This document shows, piece after piece, positions 36,117 to 44,581 of a DNA stretch of 64,000 bases (the stretch's first letter is position 1; every line of letters starts with the position of its first letter). The position numbers were made by a program, and so were the translations under genes. The notes beneath the pieces are model-generated. The model saw nothing but the letters and a program-made list of their open reading frames with translations. It had not been told where the DNA came from and made no database searches. Source of the DNA: Pseudomonas sichuanensis (GTDB lineage: Bacteria; Pseudomonadota; Gammaproteobacteria; Pseudomonadales; Pseudomonadaceae); contig NZ_QKVM01000007.1 of assembly GCF_003231305.1 (NCBI RefSeq), positions 90,013 through 154,012 on the forward strand, read 5' to 3'.

Positions 36117-37088
36117 GTGCAGCATCTCGACCTGCAGGTGGTGCAACAGGCGGCGCAGTGGTCGCGTGACGGCTTGCGCGTATGGCTGTGCACCGTGCTC
36201 TGCACCTATGGCTCGGCGCCTCGTGCGCCGGGCTCGCTGCTGGCCGTGAGCGAGGGCGGGCACTGGGTGGGGTCGCTGTCCGGCGGTTGCGTCGAGGAGG
36301 ACTTCCTCGAGCGCGTCGCCGCCGGTGAATTCGTCGATGCCGTTGCCGTTGTGCGCTATGGCGACGGCAGCGACACGCGGTCGAACATCCGCCTGCCCTG
36401 TGGCGGCATCCTCGATGTGCTGGTCGAGCACCTGCCGGGGGATTGCGACACCCAGGCTCACCTGGCGCAACTGGAGTCGGCGCTGCTGGGTCGGCGCCGG
36501 TTGTTGCGCGAGGTGAACCTGCGCACCGGTACGCGCCAACTGCACGACGATCAAAGCCAAGGGCCGCGGGTGGAACAGAGCGAAGCCAGCGTGCGCCTTC
36601 GCGTTGGCGCCGCCCAGCGCCTGCTGCTGGCGGGGTACTCGAGCGTCGCGCACTTCTGCGCCGAGTTCGGCAAGGGCCTGGGCTTTGAAGTGGTGCTGTG
36701 TGATCCGCGTGACGAGGTGATGGACAACGTGGTGCTCGACGGGATAGAAATCCGCCGGGAACTGCCTTCGCTGTTCATCGCCAACGGTGGCTGCCACCGT
36801 GACACGGCGGTGGTGGCGCTCACCCACGACCCGAAGATCGACGACCTGGCCATGCTCGAAGCCGTACAGACCGAAGCTTTCTATATAGGCGTGATGGGTT
36901 CACGCGCCACCTCGGAAAAACGCCGTGAACGCCTGCGCCGCATCGGCGGGCTCGGCGATGCCGAGATGGCCCGCATCCACGCGCCCATCGGCCTCAACCT
37001 GGGCAGCAAGACCCCGGCGGAAATCGCCCTGGCGGTGCTCGCCGATATCCTGCGTACCCGCAGCGGCATTGGCCGCGAGGCACTGTGA
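36117..37088 (+). CDS. xdhC: XdhC-family molybdenum cofactor insertion protein
   Basis: A 323-residue protein. The N-terminal XdhC/CoxI domain (VLCTYGSAPRAPGSLLAVSEGGHWVGSLSGGCVEEDFLER) and the C-terminal Rossmann-like domain (LLLAGYSSVAHFCAEFGKGLGFEVVLCDPR, FYIGVMGSRATSEKRRERL) are complete. XdhC proteins bind the sulphurated cofactor and load it into xanthine oxidase-family enzymes. The gene starts with a GTG one base after the cytochrome stop and overlaps the next gene by four bases, so it is dedicated to this operon. Confidence 0.9.
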   Translation: MQHLDLQVVQQAAQWSRDGLRVWLCTVLCTYGSAPRAPGSLLAVSEGGHWVGSLSGGCVEEDFLERVAAGEFVDAVAVVRYGDGSDTRSNIRLPCGGILDVLVEHLPGDCDTQAHLAQLESALLGRRRLLREVNLRTGTRQLHDDQSQGPRVEQSEASVRLRVGAAQRLLLAGYSSVAHFCAEFGKGLGFEVVLCDPRDEVMDNVVLDGIEIRRELPSLFIANGGCHRDTAVVALTHDPKIDDLAMLEAVQTEAFYIGVMGSRATSEKRRERLRRIGGLGDAEMARIHAPIGLNLGSKTPAEIALAVLADILRTRSGIGREAL

Positions 37089-37648
37089 CGGTCGTCGCGC
37101 TGGTACTGGCGGCGGGGCAGGGCTCGCGCTTCGGCGCAGACAAACGCCGCGCCGTGCTCGGTGATGGCCGCAGCTTGTTGCAGCACAGCGTCGAGCGGGC
37201 CCTGGCGGTGTTCGACGAGGTTCGGGTGGTGCTGCGCGACGGTGAGAGTGCCGACCTGCTGGGGTTGCCTGACGCTTGTTGCATCGTCCCTAGCCCCGAT
37301 GCGGGGTTGGGCATGGGGCACAGCCTGGCGGCCGGTGCTGCCTCGTTGAGTGACTGCGATGCCCAGGCGGTGGCCATCGTGCTGGGGGACATGCCCTGGA
37401 TCTTGCCGCAAACCTACTGTCGCCTGGTCGAGGCGGCGGATCCGGCAGCTATCGTGGTGCCGCGCTACCAGGGCCAGAACGGCCATCCGGTGCTGTTCGG
37501 CCGCGATTATTGGCATGAGCTGGCCGAGTTGTGCGGTGATGAAGGGGCGCGCTCGGTGCTGCAACGGCACCGTGATCGCGTGAGGGTGTTGGGCGTGGAC
37601 GACAGTGGGGTGTTGCGCGACGTCGATACACCTGCCGCGCTCGACTAG
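37085..37648 (+). CDS. MobA-like nucleotidyltransferase (MocA type)
   Basis: A 187-residue NTP-transferase with the nucleotide-binding start [22 protein letters not shown], the metal-site VLGDMPWI and the [12 protein letters not shown] segment. MocA-type proteins attach CMP to molybdopterin (making the cytosine dinucleotide form used by aldehyde and quinoline oxidoreductases), and related proteins attach GMP. Coupled by a GTGA overlap to xdhC, it probably makes the cofactor for this hydroxylase; the nucleotide used cannot be read with certainty from the sequence. Confidence 0.85.
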   Translation: MTVVALVLAAGQGSRFGADKRRAVLGDGRSLLQHSVERALAVFDEVRVVLRDGESADLLGLPDACCIVPSPDAGLGMGHSLAAGAASLSDCDAQAVAIVLGDMPWILPQTYCRLVEAADPAAIVVPRYQGQNGHPVLFGRDYWHELAELCGDEGARSVLQRHRDRVRVLGVDDSGVLRDVDTPAALD

Positions 37649-37670
37649 ACTGCTTCGGGTCGTTCAAGAC

Positions 37671-37732
37671 CCATCGCGGGGCAAGCCCGCTCCCACGGTG
37701 CGTGGCGTGGGAGCGGGCTTGTCCCGCGATGG
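37671..37732. repeat. REP palindrome pair
   Basis: Arms CCATCGCGGGGCAAGCCCGC.. and their inverse (one mismatch, GTCCCGCGAT) flank a 10-base spacer, at the end of the molybdenum hydroxylase operon. It probably closes that transcript. Confidence 0.9.
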
Positions 37733-37821
37733 CTGTTAAGCAGCATCGTTCACCGACGCCACCTTTGCGGTGGCCTCCTAGCAGGGATCCAGTAACCCAC
37801 CCCAGGCACAGGAGCACAGCA

Positions 37822-38667
37822 ATGACTACCTCACCTGACGACAAACGCCCACAACCAGACCCGGCCGAAGACAACGCCTTCTTCCCCTCGCCGTATTCCC
37901 TCAGCCAGTTCACCTCGAGCAAGTCCGACCTCAGCGGCGCCGACTACCCGGCCCCCTATAAAGGCGGGCGCTGGAAAATCCTGCTGATCGGCGCCGATGA
38001 GCGCTACCTGCTCACCGACAACGGCACGCTGTTCTCCACCGGCAACCACCCGGTGGAAACCCTGCTGCCCATGTACCACCTGGACAAGGCCGGCTTCGCC
38101 TTCGACGTGGCGACCCTGTCGGGCAACCCGGTCAAGTTCGAATACTGGGCCATGCCCGGTGAAGACCAAGAGGTGCTGGGCCTGTTCGAGCGCTACCGCA
38201 AGGCGTTCAAGCAGCCACGCAAGCTGGCCGAGGTGCTCGAAGGCTCGCTGGCCGACTACATCGGTGTCTTCATCCCCGGTGGCCATGGCGCGCTGATCGG
38301 CCTGCCGCACAGCAAGGAAGTCGGGCAGGTGCTGCAATGGGCCGCCGATAACGACAAGTTCGTCATCAGCCTGTGCCACGGCCCGGCCGCGTTGCTGGCC
38401 GCCGGGCACCTCTACAAGGGCTACAAGATGTGCGCCTTCCCCGATGACCTGGATGCCAAGACCCCGGACATCGGCTACATGCCTGGCCACCTGACCTGGA
38501 AGTTCGGCGAACGGCTCAAGGCCTGTGGCGTCGAAATCATCAACGACGGCATTTCCGGCGCCGTTCACCAGGACCGCAAGCTGCTCACCGGCGACAGCCC
38601 ACTGGCGGGCAATGCGCTGGGCAAGCTGGCCGCCGCGGCGCTGCTCAAGGCCGCCAACGGCGGGTGA
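37822..38667 (+). CDS. hchA: Hsp31 / HchA protein deglycase and glyoxalase III-type chaperone
   Basis: A 281-residue DJ-1/PfpI-superfamily protein of HchA length. The nucleophile elbow is [13 protein letters not shown] with C185 and H186, and [15 protein letters not shown] is the preceding loop. The N-terminal extension ([35 protein letters not shown]) is diagnostic for HchA rather than small DJ-1 proteins. It repairs glycated proteins or converts methylglyoxal to lactate, and can act as a holding chaperone. The ATG at 37822 follows AGGAG. It stands alone. Confidence 0.9.
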   Translation: MTTSPDDKRPQPDPAEDNAFFPSPYSLSQFTSSKSDLSGADYPAPYKGGRWKILLIGADERYLLTDNGTLFSTGNHPVETLLPMYHLDKAGFAFDVATLSGNPVKFEYWAMPGEDQEVLGLFERYRKAFKQPRKLAEVLEGSLADYIGVFIPGGHGALIGLPHSKEVGQVLQWAADNDKFVISLCHGPAALLAAGHLYKGYKMCAFPDDLDAKTPDIGYMPGHLTWKFGERLKACGVEIINDGISGAVHQDRKLLTGDSPLAGNALGKLAAAALLKAANGG

Positions 38668-38704
38668 TCGGCACGCGTGCCAATACAGTGGCGCCCTGGG
38701 CGGC

Positions 38705-39721
38705 TCAGCCCTCGTGCGCCACGCTCAACACCACCTTGCCGATATGCCGGCCCGACTCCATCAATGCGTGGGCCTGGCTGGCCGCCGCCAGCGGCAGGGT
38801 GGCATGGATCAGCGGCTTGACCGCGCCACTGTGCACGTGGTGCCAGACCTGCGCCTGCAGCTCGGCGAGGATCGCCGCCTTGTCGTCGGCACTGCGCGCG
38901 CGCAGGGTCGAGCCGATATGGGTCAGGCGCTTGGTCAGCATGGGGAACAGGTTCACCTCGCTGGCCGGCCCCTTGATCACGCCGATCTGCACGATGCGCC
39001 CGTCCATGGCGGCGGCCTGAAAGTTGCGCGCCACGTAGTCGCCGGCAATGATATCGACGATCACATCCACGCCCTTGCCCTCGGTGTGCAGCATCACCTG
39101 CTCGACGAAGTCTTCACGGGTGTAGTCGATGGCCACGTCGGCGCCCAGTTCAAGGCTGGCGGCCTGCTGCGCGGCATCCTTGACCGTGGTGAAGATCTGC
39201 GTTGCGCCAAAGGCCCTGGCCAGTTGTGTGGCGGTGGTGCCGATGCCCGAGGCGCCGCCGTGGATCAGGATGCTGTCGCCGGCCTTGAAACCGCCGCGCT
39301 GGAACAGGTTGACCCACACGGTCATGAAGGTTTCCGGCAGCGCCGCCGCTTCGATCATGCTCAACCCCTGGGGCAGGTGCGCGGTGGTGCGCTCATCGGC
39401 CACTGCGTACTCGGCATAGCCGCCACCGGTTACCAGGGCGAGCACGGCATCGCCAAGGGCGAAGTGACTGACTTGTTCGCCCAGTGCCACCACCTTGCCT
39501 GCGATTTCCAGGCCGGGGATGTCCGAGGCACCGGCGGGCGGGTCGTACAGGCCCTTGCGTTGCAGCAGGTCAGGGCCGTTGACGCCGGCGGCGTGGACCT
39601 CGATCAGCACTTCGCGGGGGCCGGGCCGGGGCGTGTCGCGGGTGGTCGGCTGCAGGACCTGCGGGCCGCCGGGCTGGGTGATCTCGATGGCAGTCATGTG
39701 GCGGGGAAGGATGTGACGCAT
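38705..39721 (-). CDS. zinc-free NAD(P)H:quinone oxidoreductase (PIG3-like)
   Basis: A 338-residue medium-chain reductase. The start at 39721 (MRHILPRHMTAIEITQPGG) is supported by AGAGGT; another ATG at 39736 is possible. GVNGPDLLQRKGLYDPPAGASDIPGLEIAGKVVALG and the NADPH loop ILIHGGASGIGTTATQLARAFGA mark the quinone reductase subclass, with no structural-zinc cysteines. It reduces quinones or enones in the cytoplasm. It is divergent from a LysR gene over about 110 bases, which probably controls it. Confidence 0.87.
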   Translation of the reverse strand: MRHILPRHMTAIEITQPGGPQVLQPTTRDTPRPGPREVLIEVHAAGVNGPDLLQRKGLYDPPAGASDIPGLEIAGKVVALGEQVSHFALGDAVLALVTGGGYAEYAVADERTTAHLPQGLSMIEAAALPETFMTVWVNLFQRGGFKAGDSILIHGGASGIGTTATQLARAFGATQIFTTVKDAAQQAASLELGADVAIDYTREDFVEQVMLHTEGKGVDVIVDIIAGDYVARNFQAAAMDGRIVQIGVIKGPASEVNLFPMLTKRLTHIGSTLRARSADDKAAILAELQAQVWHHVHSGAVKPLIHATLPLAAASQAHALMESGRHIGKVVLSVAHEG

Positions 39722-39834
39722 GGTGACCTCTGTCATTCTGAACAACGTGCCGCACAGGGTAGGTAACAACCACCCGGCGGTCGCGCGGCGTTTTTGCGGC
39801 GCACCGTTGCAGATTTTCTTCGAGGAACGCGCTG

Positions 39835-40713
39835 ATGAATTGGGATGACGCACGCATGCTGCTGGCACTGAGCCGCGAACGCACCTTGCGCCGGGCGGCG
39901 CGGGTGCTGCGGGTCGATCAGGCCACGGTGGGGCGGCGGGTGGCGGCGCTGGAGGCCGACCTGGGCTCGACCTTGTTCCTGCGTACGCCCGCGGGTTACC
40001 AGTTGACCGCCAGCGGCGAGCTGGCGGCGGAACTGGCGCAGCAGATGGAGCGCGCGGCGCTGGAATTGGCCGCACGGCTGCAGGGCACCGACAACGAGTT
40101 GGCCGGGGAGGTACGGATATCGACCACCGATTCGCTGGCCTGCGACTTTGTCTTGCCGGCACTGGCGCAATTGCAGCAGAGCCATCCGCAGATCCGGGTG
40201 ATCCTTGCCAGCGGCTCGGCGCTGGTCAACCTGTCCCAGCGCGAGACCGATATCGCCATCCGCAACCTGCGCCCCGACAACCCGGACCTGGTCCTGCGCA
40301 AACTGGCCAGCTGGTCGCTGGGCCTGTTCGCCAGCGACAGCTATGTGCAGCGCCGTGGCGAGCCGCGCGAGGGCGAGGGTTTCACCGGGCATGAACTGGT
40401 GGTCTACGAGCCGTATTGGCGCGGCAACCCGTCACCGACCTTGGTGGATGAGCCGATAGGTGAGGCGAGGGTGGCGTTGGCGGTCGGCTCGAACCTGATG
40501 TTGCGCCGGGCAATCGCCAGCGGCCTGGGCATCGGTGAAATCCCCATCGAGCTCGGCGAGCGCGACGGCCTGCGCCGGCTGTGGCCGGCCCGTGCGCGAC
40601 GCAAGCCCTATGAGGTGTGGTTGGTCACCCATCAGGACTTGCGCCATACCGCGCGGGTGCGGGTGGTGATCGAGGCGCTGGTGCGTGCCTTCGCCATGCC
40701 ATCGGCTGGTTGA
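39835..40713 (+). CDS. LysR-family regulator
   Basis: A 292-residue protein with an N-terminal LysR helix-turn-helix (TLRRAARVLRVDQATVGRRVAALEADLGSTLFLRTPAGYQLT) and an effector-binding domain. It starts only 113 bases from the divergent PIG3-like quinone reductase, the usual arrangement of a LysR gene and its target, so I infer that it activates that gene in response to quinone or electrophile stress. A conserved cysteine sensor is not evident, so the signal is unknown. Confidence 0.87.
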   Translation: MNWDDARMLLALSRERTLRRAARVLRVDQATVGRRVAALEADLGSTLFLRTPAGYQLTASGELAAELAQQMERAALELAARLQGTDNELAGEVRISTTDSLACDFVLPALAQLQQSHPQIRVILASGSALVNLSQRETDIAIRNLRPDNPDLVLRKLASWSLGLFASDSYVQRRGEPREGEGFTGHELVVYEPYWRGNPSPTLVDEPIGEARVALAVGSNLMLRRAIASGLGIGEIPIELGERDGLRRLWPARARRKPYEVWLVTHQDLRHTARVRVVIEALVRAFAMPSAG

Positions 40714-40726
40714 CGAAGGCACCTGT

Positions 40727-41557
40727 TCAGCTGCGCACGAACGCCAGCAGATCGGCGTTGATGGTCTCGGCATGAGTGGTCGGCATGCCGTGGGGGTAGC
40801 CCTTGTAGAGCTTGAGCGTGCCGTTGCGCAGCAACTCGGCCGAGCGCACTCCGGCATTTTCGTAAGGCACGATCTGGTCGTCATCGCCGTGCATCACCAG
40901 GACCGGGATGTCGATGCGCTTGAGGTCTTCGCTGAAGTCGGTCTGGGAGAAGGCGACGATGCCATCGTGGTGCGCCTTGGCGCTGCCCATCATGCCCTGG
41001 CGCCACCAGTTCAGGACCACCCCTTCGTCCGCTTTCGCCCCGGGCCGGTTGTAGCCGTAGAACGGCCCGGCGGGCACGTCGTGGAAGAACTGCGCGCGAT
41101 TGGCCGCGACCTGGGCCTGGAAACCATCGAACACCGATTTCGGCAGGCCACCGGGGTTGCTCTCGGTCTGCACCATCAGCGGTGGCACGGCGCTGATCAG
41201 CACGGCCTTGGGCACCTTGTCCTGCGGATGGCGGGTGAGGTAGCGGACCACTTCGCCACCGCCGGTGGAATGCCCGACATGCACGGCGCCCTGGCTGCCC
41301 AGGTGGTTGACCACGGCGGCCACGTCGTCGGCGTAGTGATCCATGTCGTGGCCATCCCACACCTGGCTCGAGCGGCCGTGGCCTCGGCGGTCATGGGCAA
41401 TCACCCGGTAGCCGCGTGCCAGGAAATAGAGCAGCTGGGCATCCCAGTCGTCGGCGCTGAGCGGCCAGCCGTGGTGGAAGTGAATGGCCTTGGCGTCCCG
41501 TGGCCCCCAGTCTTTGTAGAAGATTTCCACGCCATCTTTCGTCGTGACGAAGCCCAT
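40727..41557 (-). CDS. alpha/beta hydrolase of the cofactor-free haloperoxidase/esterase type
   Basis: A 276-residue hydrolase. The nucleophile is S97 in VGHSTGGGEV; the acid is in VMHGDDDQIVP, and the His in KGYPHGMPTTHAE near the C-terminus. The oxyanion HHGWPLSADDWD and DRRGHGRSSQ motifs match non-haem chloroperoxidase/arylesterases. These act as esterases or perhydrolases in the cytoplasm. No signal peptide is present. It is a single-gene unit convergent with the LysR gene, 13 bases away. Confidence 0.88.
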   Translation of the reverse strand: MGFVTTKDGVEIFYKDWGPRDAKAIHFHHGWPLSADDWDAQLLYFLARGYRVIAHDRRGHGRSSQVWDGHDMDHYADDVAAVVNHLGSQGAVHVGHSTGGGEVVRYLTRHPQDKVPKAVLISAVPPLMVQTESNPGGLPKSVFDGFQAQVAANRAQFFHDVPAGPFYGYNRPGAKADEGVVLNWWRQGMMGSAKAHHDGIVAFSQTDFSEDLKRIDIPVLVMHGDDDQIVPYENAGVRSAELLRNGTLKLYKGYPHGMPTTHAETINADLLAFVRS

Positions 41558-41693
41558 GATCGCTTCTCCTCTGTGATGAGCCTGCGCAGGCAGCCTGAGT
41601 TGTCAGGCCGTCGAACAACTGTAGGAGCAATCGGCGTTTGCCCATGACCTTCCGTCTTGTAATGAACCCTGCGCGGGTGCAGAATTCACGCCA

Positions 41694-41708
41694 ATTACGT
41701 AATACGTA
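41694..41708. promoter_or_regulatory. operator candidate upstream of the kfrA-like gene
   Basis: ATTACGTAATACGTA contains the 10-base palindrome ATTACGTAAT and a second TACGTA seven bases on. It lies 27-41 bases before the gene start, where a KfrA-type autoregulator would bind. A further ATACGTAT palindrome lies within the gene at 41822-41829. The A/T content contrasts with the surrounding GC-rich sequence. Confidence 0.5.
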
Positions 41709-41734
41709 CCACGCTACGAAACATCGGAGGCAGC

Positions 41735-42568
41735 ATGGCCCGGGCCGGCATCAGCGCAGCGCAAGTTCAGCAGGCTCAGCAATCGCTGATCGCCAGGGGC
41801 GAACATCCCACCATCGACGCAATACGTATCGAACTCGGCAATACCGGCTCTAAAACCACCATTCACCGGCACCTCAAGTCCCTTGAGCAGCAGCACGCCG
41901 GGCTGGCTGACAGCACTGGCTTGAGCGAGCCGCTGAAGCGGCTGGTCACGCAACTGACGGCGCAACTGCAAAAAGAAGGGCAGGCGCGCATTGACGCGGC
42001 CGAGGCGCAGCACAACGAACAGTGCGCACAGTTACAGCTGCAACTGCAACTGAGCCAGCGCGCATTGGCCGCTGCCCATCAGCAGCACCAGGTTCAGGCC
42101 AGCGCGTTGCAGGCTGCGTCGGAAAAACTGGCCGCCACCCAGGCCAGCCTGCAGGCGGAACTGTTGCGCAGCGCCAGCCTTGATCAAGCACACGGTGAGC
42201 TGCAGTTGCGCCTGGCCGACAAGGACGCGCAAATCCGCTCGCTTGAAGACCAGCAGCGGCGAGTCGACACCCAGGTGCGGCAGCTGCAGGGCCAGTTGCA
42301 GACCCTGCAGCAAGGTGGCATCGCCCGTCAGGAAGAGCTGACCCGCCTGCACCGCGACAACGAACGCCTGCTTGCCGAGCAGCGCCAGGCGGTTGCGCAA
42401 TGCACACTGCTCGACGGCCAGCTGGAGCAACGCGATGCCCAGGTGCAGGGCTTGCGCGCGATCCTCGCCCAGGCCCAGGGTGCCAGTGAAGAGCTGCGCC
42501 GCCAATGCAACGAGCGCGACCAGCAACTGGCCCAGCTGCGCGCCGAACTGGCACGCCCGGGGACCTGA
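41735..42568 (+). CDS. KfrA-like DNA-binding coiled-coil protein
   Basis: A 277-residue protein. Residues 1-60 form the KfrA N-terminal DNA-binding domain (ARAGISAAQVQQAQQSLIARGEHPTIDAIRIELGNTGSKTTIHRHLKSLEQ), and 65-275 are a long coiled coil rich in Gln and Ala with heptad leucines. KfrA of broad-host-range plasmids binds its own promoter and is thought to help plasmid segregation; chromosomal relatives in Pseudomonas are common but of unknown role. It has no plasmid partner (no kfrB, korA or par genes) nearby. Ribosome site GGAGG precedes the ATG. Confidence 0.83.
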   Translation: MARAGISAAQVQQAQQSLIARGEHPTIDAIRIELGNTGSKTTIHRHLKSLEQQHAGLADSTGLSEPLKRLVTQLTAQLQKEGQARIDAAEAQHNEQCAQLQLQLQLSQRALAAAHQQHQVQASALQAASEKLAATQASLQAELLRSASLDQAHGELQLRLADKDAQIRSLEDQQRRVDTQVRQLQGQLQTLQQGGIARQEELTRLHRDNERLLAEQRQAVAQCTLLDGQLEQRDAQVQGLRAILAQAQGASEELRRQCNERDQQLAQLRAELARPGT

Positions 42569-42579
42569 ACCGGCCCAGC

Positions 42580-42621
42580 CTGTCATCAAATGAAAAGTGC
42601 CTGTCGCCGGATGTGAAGCGA
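42580..42621 (+). promoter_or_regulatory. 21-bp tandem operator, copy 1, upstream of the quinone reductase operon
   Basis: Two direct repeats of 21 bases, 42580-42600 (CTGTCATCAAATGAAAAGT..) and 42601-42621 (CTGTCGCCGGATGTGAAGC..), agree at about 13 of 20 positions. The block ends about 15 bases before a possible -10 (CATACA near 42636), and so abuts the -35 region. The 21-base period is typical of XylS/AraC-type sites. The first repeat is almost identical to the one at 50387-50407 in front of the second operon. Confidence 0.7.
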
Positions 42622-42694
42622 CCGCTTTGGCCACGGCATACAGTCCAGTCAACCCTGACGCAATGCGTCCAGCCCTTTGATTGGAGTGACAGGC

Positions 42695-43675
42695 ATGGCC
42701 AAAGTCGTACGTTTTCATCAAACCGGTGGCCCCGAAGTATTGCGCTTCGAGGACGCCGAGGTCGGCGATCCCGGCCCTGGCCAGGTGCGCCTGCGCCATG
42801 TGGCGGTGGGCCTGAACTACGCCGACACCTATTTTCGCAACGGCACCTACCCGATCGCGCTGCCCAACGGCATCGGTGTTGAAGCGGCGGGCGTGGTGCA
42901 GGCAGTGGGCGAGGGCGTGACCCAGGTGGCCGAAGGCGACCGGGTGACCTACACCGGCTTTCTCAACACCTTGGGCGCCTACAGCACCGAACGGCTCATC
43001 GCTGCCGATGCGTTGATCAAGCTACCGGAAACCATTGCCTTCGAAACCGCGGCGGCGATGACCATGCGCGGCCTCACCTCGGCCTACCTGATGCGCAGGC
43101 TGTATGCCTTCAAGCCCGGTGACACGGTGTTGCTGCACGCGGCCGCCGGCGGCGTCGGCATGATCGTCTCGCAATGGGCGCAGCTGTTGGGGCTGAACGT
43201 GATCGGCACGGTGTCCACCGCGGCCAAGGCGGAACTTGCCCGCGCCCATGGCTGCAACCACACCATCGACTACAGCGTCGAGGACGTGGCCCTGCGCGTG
43301 CGTGAGCTGACCGACGGGGCAGGGGTGAACGTGGTGTTCGACAGTGTCGGCAAGACCACCTTCAACGCGTCTCTCGATTCGCTCAAGCGCCGTGGCCTGA
43401 TGGTTTGCGTGGGCACCGCCTCCGGCACCATCCCACCCTTCGACCCGCAGTTGCTGGCCATGAAGGGCTCGCTGCAGCTGACGCGCCCGGCCCTGGCCGA
43501 TTTCATTGCCGACCCGGCGGAGAAAGCCGAACTGGCCGACGAGCTGTTCGCGCATGTCGCCAGCGGCCGCATCCGCATCGAGATCAACCAGCACTATGCC
43601 CTGCAGGATGCCGTCCAGGCCCACCGCGACCTGGAAGCACGCAGGACCACCGGTTCGTCGATCTTCGTCATCTGA
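42695..43675 (+). CDS. qor: NADPH:quinone reductase (Qor-type)
   Basis: A 326-residue zinc-free medium-chain reductase. GGPEVLRFEDAEVGDPGPGQVRLRHVAVGLNYADTYFRNGTYP and the NADPH loop VLLHAAAGGVGMIVSQWAQLLG are standard for QorA. Start 42695 has GGAG eight bases upstream; an in-frame TTG at 42677 is less likely. It reduces quinones or unsaturated carbonyl compounds. It is the first gene of an operon that continues with a TauD-type dioxygenase after 13 bases, downstream of the AraC-type tandem operator. Confidence 0.9.
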   Translation: MAKVVRFHQTGGPEVLRFEDAEVGDPGPGQVRLRHVAVGLNYADTYFRNGTYPIALPNGIGVEAAGVVQAVGEGVTQVAEGDRVTYTGFLNTLGAYSTERLIAADALIKLPETIAFETAAAMTMRGLTSAYLMRRLYAFKPGDTVLLHAAAGGVGMIVSQWAQLLGLNVIGTVSTAAKAELARAHGCNHTIDYSVEDVALRVRELTDGAGVNVVFDSVGKTTFNASLDSLKRRGLMVCVGTASGTIPPFDPQLLAMKGSLQLTRPALADFIADPAEKAELADELFAHVASGRIRIEINQHYALQDAVQAHRDLEARRTTGSSIFVI

Positions 43676-43688
43676 AGAGGGCCGCAGC

Positions 43689-44537
43689 ATGCACATCGAA
43701 CAACTGACCTGCGCCCTCGGCGCCGAAGTCAGCGGCGTCCAGCTGGCCGATGCGATCCACGACGACGGGCTGTTCGCGCAGTTGCGCGAACTGCTGCTGC
43801 GCCATCGGGTGCTGTTCCTGCGCAACCAGGCCATCAGCCGCAGCGAACACGTGGCCTTCGCCCGTCGCTTCGGCGACCTGGAGGACCACCCGGTGGCCGG
43901 CAGCGACCCGGACCACCCAGGCCTGGTGCAGATCTACAAACGCCCCGACCAGCCGCTGGACCGCTACGAGAACGCCTGGCACACCGACGCCACCTGGCGC
44001 GAAGCACCGCCCATGGGGTGCGTGCTGCGCTGCGTGGAATGCCCGCCGGTGGGGGGCGACACCATGTGGGCAAACATGGTGCTGGCCTACCAGCAATTGC
44101 CGGCAGACGTAAAAGCCAGGATCGAGGGCCTGCGCGCACGCCACAGCATCGAAGCCAGCTTCGGCGCGGCCATGCCGCTGGACAAGCGCCTGGCGCTCAA
44201 GGCCCAGTACCCCGACGCCGAGCATCCGGTGGTGCGCATCCATCCGGAAACCGGCGAGCAGGTGCTGTTCGTCAACGCCTTCACCACCCACTTCAGCAAC
44301 TACCACACCCCGCAACGGGTGCGCTTCGGCCAGGACGCCAACCCCGGCGCCGGCGAGCTGTTGCGCTACCTGATCAGCCAGGCCTACCTGCCCGAGTATC
44401 AGGTTCGCTGGCGTTGGTCGGCGGGCAGCATCGCCATCTGGGACAACCGCAGCACCCAGCATTACGCGGTGATGGACTACCCGGCGTGCCACCGCAAGAT
44501 GGAACGCGCCGCGATCAAGGGCGAGCCGACCTTCTGA
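43689..44537 (+). CDS. TauD/TfdA-family Fe(II)/2-oxoglutarate dioxygenase
   Basis: A 282-residue oxygenase. The iron triad is H98-x-D100 (AWHTDATW) and H258 (STQHYAV), and R269 is 11 residues after the distal His, the usual 2-oxoglutarate-binding position. Family members open taurine, sulphate esters, chlorophenoxyacetates or other ethers/betaines. The adjacent BKACE enzyme and YeiH-type exporter do not fix the substrate; sulphonates, sulphate esters or quaternary amines are all possible. Ordinary taurine use would normally come with tauABC, which is missing. Confidence 0.88.
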   Translation: MHIEQLTCALGAEVSGVQLADAIHDDGLFAQLRELLLRHRVLFLRNQAISRSEHVAFARRFGDLEDHPVAGSDPDHPGLVQIYKRPDQPLDRYENAWHTDATWREAPPMGCVLRCVECPPVGGDTMWANMVLAYQQLPADVKARIEGLRARHSIEASFGAAMPLDKRLALKAQYPDAEHPVVRIHPETGEQVLFVNAFTTHFSNYHTPQRVRFGQDANPGAGELLRYLISQAYLPEYQVRWRWSAGSIAIWDNRSTQHYAVMDYPACHRKMERAAIKGEPTF

Positions 44538-44581
44538 GCCCCTGCAGCAGCCGAACACAATAAAAACACTGAGGACCGCAC

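Noticed and set aside
37673..37821. Upstream extension of hchA from 37702
   Set aside because: It would start inside the REP element; ATG 37822 has an AGGAG site and gives the HchA N-terminus.
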